Of a DNA stretch of 46,257 nt, positions 38,482 through 46,257 are shown one piece after another. The stretch is from Thiobacillus sp. (lineage in GTDB: Bacteria; Pseudomonadota; Gammaproteobacteria; Burkholderiales; Thiobacillaceae): the NCBI GenBank assembly GCA_013335435.1, contig JAAXVP010000002.1, positions 1 through 46,257 of the forward strand, in the 5' to 3' direction. The notes beneath the pieces were generated by a model. It was given only the letters and a program-made list of their open reading frames with translations, had not been told where the DNA came from and did no database searches. Position 1 is the stretch's first letter, and each line of letters opens with the position of its first letter. Position numbers and translations under genes: made by a program.

Positions 38482-39219
38482 TCAATCCATGTACATGCCG
38501 CCGTTCACGTGCATCGTCGTGCCGGTGATGTAGCCGGCGCCGTCGGAGGCCAGGAAGGCCACGGCCTGGGCGATATCCTCGACCGAGCCCAAGCGGCCCA
38601 ATGGGATGTGCTGCATCAGGGCCTGGCGCTGGGCGTCCGGCAGGGCGCGGGTCATATCGGTGTCGATGAAGCCCGGCGCTACGCAGTTGACCGTGATGCC
38701 GCGGCTGCCGACTTCCTTGGCCAGCGACTTGGTGAAGCCCATCATGCCGGCCTTGGCGGCGGCGTAGTTGGTCTGGCCGGGATTGCCCATGGCGCCGACC
38801 ACGGAGGCGATGCTGACGATGCGGCCGCTACGGGCCTTCATCATCGGCTTGATCGCGGCCTTGGCGAGGCGGAACACCGAGGTCAGGTTGGTCTGGATGA
38901 CGGCCTCCCAGTCCTCGTCCTTCATGCGCATGAGCAGGGTGTCGCGGGTGATGCCGGCGTTGTTGACCAGCACGTCCAACTTGCCGTGGGCCTTGACGAT
39001 GCCGTCCACCAGGGCGTCGCAGGAGGCGGCGTCGTTGACGTTGAGCATCCTGCCCTCGCCCTTCAGGCCGGCCTCGGCCAGGGCGGCGCCGATGGCGGCG
39101 GCGCCGGATTCGCTGGTGGCGGTGCCGATGGCGTAGGCGCCGCGGCGGGCCAGTTCATGCAGGATGGCCTGGCCGATGCCCCGGCTGGCGCCGGTGACCA
39201 GTGCGATCTTTCCTTCCAT
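38482..39219 (-). CDS. fabG: 3-oxoacyl-[acyl-carrier-protein] reductase
   Basis: NADPH-dependent SDR that reduces 3-ketoacyl-ACP. The 245 residues have the TGASRGIG cofactor motif, NNAGITRDTLLMRM, the catalytic Ser in IVSIASVVGAMGNPGQ, and Tyr-x3-Lys in TNYAAAKAGMMGFTKSL. ATG 39219 is chosen because AAGGAG lies eight bases upstream; an ATG at 39225 would be only two bases from it. It sits between fabD and acpP in the normal order. Confidence 0.97.
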   Translation of the reverse strand: MEGKIALVTGASRGIGQAILHELARRGAYAIGTATSESGAAAIGAALAEAGLKGEGRMLNVNDAASCDALVDGIVKAHGKLDVLVNNAGITRDTLLMRMKDEDWEAVIQTNLTSVFRLAKAAIKPMMKARSGRIVSIASVVGAMGNPGQTNYAAAKAGMMGFTKSLAKEVGSRGITVNCVAPGFIDTDMTRALPDAQRQALMQHIPLGRLGSVEDIAQAVAFLASDGAGYITGTTMHVNGGMYMD

Positions 39220-39234
39220 CTCCATCACTCCTTC

Positions 39235-40158
39235 TTATTGCTTGAGGGCCTCGGCCAGAGTGGCGGCGTCAGCCAGGGCCACGGTCGGCACGTCGGCCAG
39301 TATGCGCTTGTTGAGGCCGGCCAGCACCTTGCCGGGCCCGCATTCGGCGATCCGGGTCACGCCCTGGGCGGCGAGGGCCTGCATGGACTCGACCCAGCGC
39401 ACCGGGCTGTAGAGCTGGCGTGCCAGGGCATCCCTGATCGCGGCCGGGTCGGCATGGCTGGCGACGTCGGCATTGTGGATCACCAGCACGGCCGGGGCCT
39501 TGACCTCGATGGCGGCCATGGCGGCGAGCAGCTTGTCGGCCGCCGGCTTCATCAGGGCGCAGTGCGAGGGCACCGAGACCGGCAGCGGCAGCGCGCGCTT
39601 GGCACCCTTTTCCTTGGCCAGGACGCAGCCGCGGTCGACCGCCGCCTTGTTGCCAGCGATCACCACCTGGCCGGGCGAGTTGTAGTTGACCGCCTCCAGA
39701 ACCTCGCCCTGGGCGGCCTCGGCGCAGACCGCGCGCACGGCGGCATCATCGAGGCCAAGCACGGCAGCCATGGCGCCGACACCTTCAGGCACGGCGGATT
39801 GCATGGCTTCGGCGCGCAGGCGCACCAGGCGCAGGGCGTCGGCGAAATTCAGTGCGCCGGCACAGGTCAGCGCGGTGTACTCGCCCAGGCTGTGGCCGGC
39901 CATCAGGGCCGGCACGGCACCACCCTGGGCCAGCCAGGCACGGTACACGGCGACTCCGGCGGCGAGCATGGCCGGCTGGGTATTGACGGTCTGGTTGAGG
40001 GCCTCGGCCGGCCCTTCGGCGAGCATCCCGGCCAGGTCGAAGCCCAGTGCCTCGGAGGCCTCGGCCAGGGTGTCACGGATCGCGGCAGAGTCGCCGTAGG
40101 CGTTCATCATGCCGACAGATTGCGAACCTTGGCCTGGAAACACGAATGCCAATTTCAT
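39235..40158 (-). CDS. fabD: Malonyl-CoA:ACP transacylase
   Basis: Loads malonyl groups on ACP. The 307 residues start MKLAFVFPGQGSQSVGMMNA. The nucleophile Ser is in LMAGHSLGEYTALTCAGAL, with the substrate Arg in LRLVRLRAEAMQSAVPEGVG and the catalytic His in VSVPSHCALMKPAADKL. Its ATG overlaps the stop of a 29-codon upstream ORF (ATGA), and its own Shine-Dalgarno sequence is poor, so its translation may depend on that ORF. Confidence 0.96.
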   Translation of the reverse strand: MKLAFVFPGQGSQSVGMMNAYGDSAAIRDTLAEASEALGFDLAGMLAEGPAEALNQTVNTQPAMLAAGVAVYRAWLAQGGAVPALMAGHSLGEYTALTCAGALNFADALRLVRLRAEAMQSAVPEGVGAMAAVLGLDDAAVRAVCAEAAQGEVLEAVNYNSPGQVVIAGNKAAVDRGCVLAKEKGAKRALPLPVSVPSHCALMKPAADKLLAAMAAIEVKAPAVLVIHNADVASHADPAAIRDALARQLYSPVRWVESMQALAAQGVTRIAECGPGKVLAGLNKRILADVPTVALADAATLAEALKQ

Positions 40159-40244
40159 AATTGATTCATCCATGAGTGTTCAGTGCAGGCTAATGCCTGC
40201 GTAGCGGGCGTTATGCCGTAACTAAATACAAAGGCTAACGTCAT
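40155..40244 (-). CDS. Possible 29-residue leader ORF coupled to fabD
   Basis: An ORF in the fabH-fabD gap starts at ATG 40244, 17 bases after the fabH stop, with AGGA nine bases upstream. Its TGA overlaps the fabD ATG as ATGA. The first seven residues MTLAFVF mimic the FabD N-terminus MKLAFVF but use different codons. A stem GCAGGC/GCCTGC (40185-40190, 40195-40200) lies inside it. It could be a coupling leader or the remnant of a partial fabD duplication. Protein function is not expected. Confidence 0.35.
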   Translation of the reverse strand: MTLAFVFSYGITPATQALACTEHSWMNQL

Positions 40245-40261
40245 TTTGTTGATCCTGTATG

Positions 40262-41236
40262 TCAGAAACGAAGCAGGACGGAACCCCAGGTGAAGCCGCC
40301 GCCGAAGGCCTCCATCAGGACCGTCTCGCCGCGCTTGATGCGGCCGTCGCGGACGGCGGTATCGAAAGCCAGGGGGATGGAGGCGGCCGAGGTGTTGCCG
40401 TGTTGGTCGACGGTCACCACGACGTTGTCCATGGCCATGCCCAGCTTCTTGGCGGTGGCCTGGATGATGCGGATGTTGGCCTGGTGCGGCACCAGCCAAT
40501 CGACATCGGACTTGGCCAGACCATTCGCCGCCAGCGTCTCGTCGACGATGGCGTCGAGGGTATTGACCGCCATCTTGAACACGGCGTTGCCGGACATGCG
40601 CATATGGCAGGCACCGGCGGTCTTCATGGAAACGCCGCCGTCGACGAACAGGAGATCCTGGTAGCGGCCGTCGGCATGGATATGGGTGGAAATGATGCCT
40701 TGTTCGGTGTCAGCCTTGAGTACCACGGCACCGGCGCCGTCACCCCATAGGATGCAATTGCCGCGGTCGTTCCAGTCGGTGATCCGGGACAGGGTCTCGG
40801 CGCCGACCACCAGGGCATATTTCGCGGTGCCGGAGCGGATGAACTGGTCGGCCACGGTCATGGCGTAGACAAAGCCGCTGCATACGGCCTGGACATCGAA
40901 TGCCGGGCAGCCGTTCTCGATCCCGAGCTTGGCCTGCAGGATGCAGGCGGTGCTCGGGAAGACGCGGTCCGCGGTCGTGGTGGCGACGACGATCAGACCG
41001 ATTTCGGCGGCGTCGATGCCGGCCGCCTCGATCGCCCTCTCGGCCGCCTTCAGGGCCAGGTCGCTGGTCAGTTCGCCATCCACGGCATGGTGGCGCTGGC
41101 GGATGCCTGTACGTTCGGCGATCCATTCGTCGGTGGTCTCGACGATCTTTTCCAGATCGGCATTGGTCACCACACGGGCAGGCAGATAGCTGCCCGTCCC
41201 GGCCACGCGGGAATACAGTCTTTGTTCACTGCTCAC
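40262..41236 (-). CDS. fabH: 3-oxoacyl-[acyl-carrier-protein] synthase III
   Basis: Condenses acetyl-CoA with malonyl-ACP to start fatty-acid synthesis. The 324 residues from GTG 41236 overlap the plsX stop (GTGA). The catalytic triad is present: Cys in [19 protein letters not shown], His in [17 protein letters not shown], and Asn in [31 protein letters not shown] is the usual CoA-entry region. A 103-base gap with a short ORF separates it from fabD, unlike the tight spacing elsewhere in the operon. Confidence 0.97.
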   Translation of the reverse strand: MSSEQRLYSRVAGTGSYLPARVVTNADLEKIVETTDEWIAERTGIRQRHHAVDGELTSDLALKAAERAIEAAGIDAAEIGLIVVATTTADRVFPSTACILQAKLGIENGCPAFDVQAVCSGFVYAMTVADQFIRSGTAKYALVVGAETLSRITDWNDRGNCILWGDGAGAVVLKADTEQGIISTHIHADGRYQDLLFVDGGVSMKTAGACHMRMSGNAVFKMAVNTLDAIVDETLAANGLAKSDVDWLVPHQANIRIIQATAKKLGMAMDNVVVTVDQHGNTSAASIPLAFDTAVRDGRIKRGETVLMEAFGGGFTWGSVLLRF

Positions 41237-42270
41237 GCAGCGTCTCCTATGGTTGCTTCCTTGCCATGATGAACCTGGACCTGCTCGGCGATACGGCGCA
41301 GCAGGCCACCGCGCACTTCCTCGACGGCACGCAGGATGGCTTGCCGGTAGCCGAACACGTCGGCGGAACCGTGGCTCTTGATGACGATGCCGTTCAGGCC
41401 CAGCAGGGTGGCGCCGTTGTAGGCGCGCGGGTCCATCTTGCGTTTGAAGGCCTGGATGACCGGCAGGGCGATCAGGCCGGCCAACCGGGTAAACAGGCTT
41501 TTCTTGAACTGGCTGCGCAGCTCCTCGGCGATCAGCTTGGCGAGCCCTTCGGAAGCCTTGAGCGCGACATTGCCGACGAAGCCGTCACAGACGACCACGT
41601 CCACGGTGCCCTTGTAGATGTCATCGCCTTCGATGTTGCCGTGGAAATTGAGGCCGCTTTGCTTGAGGAGTTCGCCGGCCTGCTTGACGATGTCGTTGCC
41701 CTTGATGTCTTCCTCGCCGATGTTCAGGAGGCCGACCGAGGGGCTTTCCTTGTGCTCGGCGACCGAGGCCAGGGCCGCGCCCATGATGCCGAACTGGAGC
41801 AGATGGTCGGCCGTGCAGTCGACGTTGGCGCCAAGATCGAGCACGTAGGTACGGCCATCGTGGTTGGGCAAGGTGGTGGCGATGGCCGGTCGGTCGATGC
41901 CGGGCAGGGTCTTGAGGACAAACCGGGAAACCGCCATGAGGGCGCCGGTGTTGCCGGCCGACACGACGGCATCGGCCTCGCCGCGCTTGACCAGGTTGGC
42001 GGCCACGCGCATGGACGAGTCTTTTTTGTTGCGCAGGGCAACATTGAGCGGGTCGTCCATGGTGACGATCTCGGAAGCGTGATGGATGCGCAACCGATTA
42101 TGGGTCGTAGCCTTGCGGGTCAGCAACTCCGCGATCAGGACGTCTTCCAGGCCCACCAGAATGATGTTGACGCCCTCGACCTGATTGAGCACATCAAGGG
42201 CGGCCTGTACGGTGACATGGGGGCCGTGATCGCCCCCCATGGCATCGATAGCGATGGTAACTTCGCGCAT
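41233..42270 (-). CDS. plsX: Phosphate acyltransferase PlsX
   Basis: Converts acyl-ACP to acyl-phosphate for PlsY in phospholipid synthesis. It starts [20 protein letters not shown] at ATG 42270 (345 residues); an ATG nine bases earlier is also possible. Family motifs [45 protein letters not shown] and [20 protein letters not shown] are all present. It lies between rpmF and fabH as in most proteobacteria. Confidence 0.96.
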   Translation of the reverse strand: MREVTIAIDAMGGDHGPHVTVQAALDVLNQVEGVNIILVGLEDVLIAELLTRKATTHNRLRIHHASEIVTMDDPLNVALRNKKDSSMRVAANLVKRGEADAVVSAGNTGALMAVSRFVLKTLPGIDRPAIATTLPNHDGRTYVLDLGANVDCTADHLLQFGIMGAALASVAEHKESPSVGLLNIGEEDIKGNDIVKQAGELLKQSGLNFHGNIEGDDIYKGTVDVVVCDGFVGNVALKASEGLAKLIAEELRSQFKKSLFTRLAGLIALPVIQAFKRKMDPRAYNGATLLGLNGIVIKSHGSADVFGYRQAILRAVEEVRGGLLRRIAEQVQVHHGKEATIGDAA

Positions 42271-42317
42271 GGGTGCCATGCCCGCCGGTTCGGCCGGGCA
42301 TCGCCAGATTGGCTGGA

Positions 42318-42503
42318 TTAGGAGTTGTCAGCCTTGGTGTCGACCACTTTGCGGCCGCGGTAGTAGCCGCTCGGGCTGACGTGGTGACGCAGATGGACCT
42401 CGCCGGTGGTGGGTTCCACGGCGGTGGGCGGGTTGCTCAGGAAGTCGTGGGCGCGGTGCATGCCACGCTTGGACGGGGACTTCTTATTCTGTTGAACGGC
42501 CAT
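42318..42503 (-). CDS. rpmF: 50S ribosomal protein L32
   Basis: 61 residues starting [20 protein letters not shown], with AAGGAG six bases before ATG 42503. It has the betaproteobacterial C-terminus [15 protein letters not shown] and no zinc-binding cysteines, so it is the zinc-independent form. It is located between yceD and plsX, its usual place. Confidence 0.97.
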   Translation of the reverse strand: MAVQQNKKSPSKRGMHRAHDFLSNPPTAVEPTTGEVHLRHHVSPSGYYRGRKVVDTKADNS

Positions 42504-42525
42504 TTGTTGCTCCTTGCAAAAATCT

Positions 42526-42960
42526 TCAAATCCCGGCCTGTCCGCATTCGCCCTCGGCATGCCGGGGCGCAACGGGCAGACTGAGCAGTATCTCGTCTTC
42601 CACCAGTGTCAGCACATCCAGTTCCGGATCGGCGACCAGGGCGTCGAGCAGCGGATCGTCCCGCTCCCATAGGCCCAGTTGCGCCTCGTCGCGGGCAACC
42701 GGAAACTCCCGCTCGATCCGCAACTCCTGCCGGTAAGGTTCCAGGCACTGCTGACAGAGCAGCATGACCGTCGTATCCAGTTCCAGCCTGAGCACGGGCC
42801 GACCGGCCCGGAGGCCGCCGCGTATCCGGTAACTCACCACGCCTTCGTTCGAAACCAGGACATCCTCCAGGCGATCCAGGTCGGCGAGGCGAACCTCACC
42901 CGACTGGTCTTCACCAGCGCGCGCAAAGCGCATGGAGTCCAACGTCGGTCGTGCAGACAT
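42526..42960 (-). CDS. yceD: YceD family protein (DUF177)
   Basis: 144-residue conserved protein linked to 23S rRNA accumulation and ribosome assembly in plants and bacteria. The signature [20 protein letters not shown] with a C-x2-C pair is present, followed by the acidic [20 protein letters not shown]. The ATG 42960 begins [20 protein letters not shown]. It is the first gene of the long minus-strand operon; its promoter should lie in the 180-base gap to 43141. In this gap I see no clear consensus hexamers. Confidence 0.93.
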   Translation of the reverse strand: MSARPTLDSMRFARAGEDQSGEVRLADLDRLEDVLVSNEGVVSYRIRGGLRAGRPVLRLELDTTVMLLCQQCLEPYRQELRIEREFPVARDEAQLGLWERDDPLLDALVADPELDVLTLVEDEILLSLPVAPRHAEGECGQAGI

Positions 42961-43140
42961 AAGCGCGGAATGATATTCTTATGGGCTTTATAAGTCAAAG
43001 CCAATCCTGACGAAGTCTATCGGACCAATAGCCTTCGTCACGGCGACAAGCTCGCCAACTCCGGATAGACTATGGCCTCCGACGGAAGCATCCCCTGGGG
43101 AGGGGAGAGAGCGTCCGGCCAATCACAATTCGTTTTTGCC

Positions 43141-44559
<1,419 letters not shown>

Positions 44560-44578
44560 CCCCAGGAAGTCTGAAAAC

Positions 44579-46257
44579 ATGGCAAAAGTTCAAGTCACCG
44601 ATCTCGTCCTGCGCGACGGCCACCAATCCCTCATCGCCACGCGCATGCGCACCGACGACATGCTGCCGATCTGCGGCAAACTCGACCAAGTCGGCTTCTG
44701 GTCGCTCGAGGCCTGGGGCGGCGCCACCTTCGACGCCTGCGTGCGTTTCCTCAAGGAAGACCCCTGGGAGCGCCTGAAGAAACTGCGCCGGGCCCTGCCC
44801 AATACCCGCATCCAGATGCTCCTGCGCGGCCAGAACCTGCTCGGCTACCGCCACTACGCCGACGACGTGGTGCGCGCCTTCGTGCAGAAGTCCGCCGACA
44901 ACGGCATCGACGTATTCCGCGTCTTCGACGCCATGAACGACCTGCGCAACATGCGGGTCGCCATCGAGGCGGTGAAGAAGTCCAGCAAGCATGCCCAGGG
45001 CGCCATTTCCTACACGGTCAGCCCGGTCCACGACACCGCCTATTTCGTCGACATGGCGAAACAGCTGACCGAGATGGGCGTCGACTCGATCGCCATCAAG
45101 GACATGGCCGGCCTGCTCACGCCTTATGCCGCCTATGACCTGGTCAAGGCCATCAAGGGCGTCACCAGCCTGCCGGTCAACACCCACAGCCATGCCACCG
45201 CCGGCCTCTCGGCCATGGTGCACATGAAGGCCGTGGAGGCCGGCGCCGACATCGTCGACGGCTGCAACTCGGCCTTCTCCGAGGGTGCCAGCCATGCCAC
45301 CACGGAGAGCCTGGTCGCCGCCCTCCAGGGCACCGAGTACGACACCGGCCTCGACCTGGGCAAGCTGCAGGAGATCGCCGCCTATTTCCGCGAGGTGCGC
45401 AAAAAATACTGGCAGTTCGAGATGGATACCCATCTGGTCGATACCCGCATCCTGACCTCCCAGGTGCCTGGCGGCATGATCTCCAACCTGGCCAACCAGT
45501 TGAAGGAACAGGGCGCGCTCAACCGCATGGACGACGTCATGCTGGAGATCCCGCGCGTCCGCGAAGACCTGGGCTTTCCGCCGCTGGTCACCCCGACCTC
45601 GCAGATCGTCGGCACCCAGGCTGTGCTCAACGTCCTCACCGGCGGCCGCTACAAGTCGGTTACCAACGAGGTCAAGGGCTACCTGCTCGGCCGCTACGGC
45701 AAGGCGCCTGGCGCGGTCAACGAGGAAGTGCGCAAGCTGGCGGTCGGCAACCAGGAAGTCATCACCTGCCGGCCGGCCGATCTGATCAGTGATGAACTGG
45801 ACAAGCTGCGCGGCGAGATCGAGGGCCTGGCCAAGTCCGACGAGGACGTCCTGACCTACGCCATGTTCCCGGACCTCGGCCGCACCTTCCTACAGGAACG
45901 CGCCGCCGGCTCCCTGTCGCCCGAGCCCCTGCTGCCGCCGGAATCCCGCGAGGCCGCCGCCAGCCCGGCACTTTATGCGCCGAACGAATTCAACATCACC
46001 CTGCACGGCGAGACCTACCACATCCGCATCACCGGCACCGGTCGCGGCGACGACACCGAGCGCCCCTTCTACGTCCACGTCGACGGCATCTCGGAAGAGG
46101 TCCTGGTCGAGACACTGGACGAGGTCGAGGTCAGCGCCGGTTTGGGCGTGAAAGACCGCGTTGAACGCCTCGCGGTTGGTCTGCTCGGGATGAAGCGACG
46201 ACATCGCATTGGTGCCGGCGATGACCGCGGCAAGTCCCTTGGCGCTGTCGCCGGTGC
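44579..46257 (+). CDS. pycB: Pyruvate carboxylase subunit B / OadA-like carboxyltransferase, truncated by window end and apparently chimeric at its 3' end
   Basis: Carboxyltransferase that moves CO2 from biotin to pyruvate. It starts MAKVQVTDLVLRDGHQSLIA, with the metal ligand Asp and the RDGHQS motif. RVFDAMNDLRNM, DSIAIKDMAGLLTPYAAYDL (catalytic Lys region) and PVNTHSHATAGLSAMVHMKA (His-x-His) follow. QVPGGMISNLANQL and VTPTSQIVGTQAVLNVLTGG are the conserved helical region. After VETLDEVEVSAG (about residue 520, base 46140) the reading frame stays open to the window end. The sequence no longer resembles the Pro/Ala linker and biotinyl domain (EAMKM) expected there. The last 117 bases read better as coding on the opposite strand. 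See the finding on this junction. Confidence 0.85.
   Translation, partial: MAKVQVTDLVLRDGHQSLIATRMRTDDMLPICGKLDQVGFWSLEAWGGATFDACVRFLKEDPWERLKKLRRALPNTRIQMLLRGQNLLGYRHYADDVVRAFVQKSADNGIDVFRVFDAMNDLRNMRVAIEAVKKSSKHAQGAISYTVSPVHDTAYFVDMAKQLTEMGVDSIAIKDMAGLLTPYAAYDLVKAIKGVTSLPVNTHSHATAGLSAMVHMKAVEAGADIVDGCNSAFSEGASHATTESLVAALQGTEYDTGLDLGKLQEIAAYFREVRKKYWQFEMDTHLVDTRILTSQVPGGMISNLANQLKEQGALNRMDDVMLEIPRVREDLGFPPLVTPTSQIVGTQAVLNVLTGGRYKSVTNEVKGYLLGRYGKAPGAVNEEVRKLAVGNQEVITCRPADLISDELDKLRGEIEGLAKSDEDVLTYAMFPDLGRTFLQERAAGSLSPEPLLPPESREAAASPALYAPNEFNITLHGETYHIRITGTGRGDDTERPFYVHVDGISEEVLVETLDEVEVSAGLGVKDRVERLAVGLLGMKRRHRIGAGDDRGKSLGAVAG

Noticed and set aside
40185-40200. Terminator between fabH and fabD
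   Set aside because: The stem is only six base pairs and no T tract follows on the minus strand, so termination is unlikely.

Overview
The window is a dense, high-GC stretch of a betaproteobacterial chromosome. The gene content points to Rhodocyclales, Nitrosomonadales or a relative. The main clues are an arginine-type EF-P (Arg32) beside its rhamnosyltransferase EarP, the yceD-rpmF-plsX-fabHDG-acpP-fabF-pabC-mltG-tmk-holB-pilZ-tatD order, the UbiU/UbiV pair for oxygen-independent ubiquinone synthesis, and PEP-CTERM/exosortase-associated genes. No tRNA, rRNA, CRISPR array, transposase, integrase or phage gene was seen. This is mostly core genome with a few unusual accessory pieces.

Layout. 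1-3.4 kb: a small unknown ORF, NADP-isocitrate dehydrogenase (icd), the pseudouridine synthase rluE, and an MTA/SAH deaminase. 3.4-5.3 kb: two related secreted proteins, each closed by its own terminator; the larger has about nine tandem VPAxY repeats and a peptidoglycan-binding domain. 5.5-8.6 kb: efp, earP and a flavin oxidoreductase. 8.6-12.4 kb: a TIGR01212 radical SAM protein, ubiU, ubiV and an isochorismatase-family hydrolase. 12.5-13.6 kb: a PEP-CTERM-type protein with a GSSGNS repeat. 13.6-15.9 kb: carbamate kinase with a COG2403 GTPase (cyclic-2,3-diphosphoglycerate-synthetase family). 15.9-20.9 kb: lolA, ftsK, malQ. 21.0-23.6 kb: a TonB-dependent receptor with a YfiR-like protein. 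23.8-26.3 kb: trxB, an Smr-domain protein, an L,D-transpeptidase and tadA. 26.4-30.7 kb: a 1153-residue protein that I assign tentatively to PPi-dependent PEP carboxykinase, then fabI. 30.8-32.1 kb: a small secreted protein and a PEP-CTERM-associated acyltransferase. 32.1-43.0 kb: the long minus-strand fatty acid, phospholipid, cell-wall and replication operon. 43.1 kb to the end: biotin carboxylase and carboxyltransferase subunits of a two-subunit pyruvate carboxylase (or related enzyme).

How the genes fit together. The two-subunit carboxylase (pyruvate to oxaloacetate) and the putative PPi-PEPCK (oxaloacetate/PEP) would form a pyruvate-oxaloacetate-PEP node, with icd in the TCA cycle. plsX, fabH, fabD, fabG, acpP, fabF and the separate fabI cover most of fatty acid initiation and elongation. 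UbiU/UbiV and a TonB receptor fit a respiratory bacterium facing variable oxygen. The PEP-CTERM protein and the acyltransferase belong to one exopolysaccharide/sorting system whose exosortase lies outside the window.

The best leads are the PPi-PEPCK candidate, the orphan arcC-COG2403 pair, the repeat-bearing secreted pair, a 29-codon leader ORF coupled to fabD, a palindromic repeat that supplies the ubiU ribosome-binding site, and an abrupt loss of family sequence in the carboxylase gene at about 46140 that looks like a chimeric junction.
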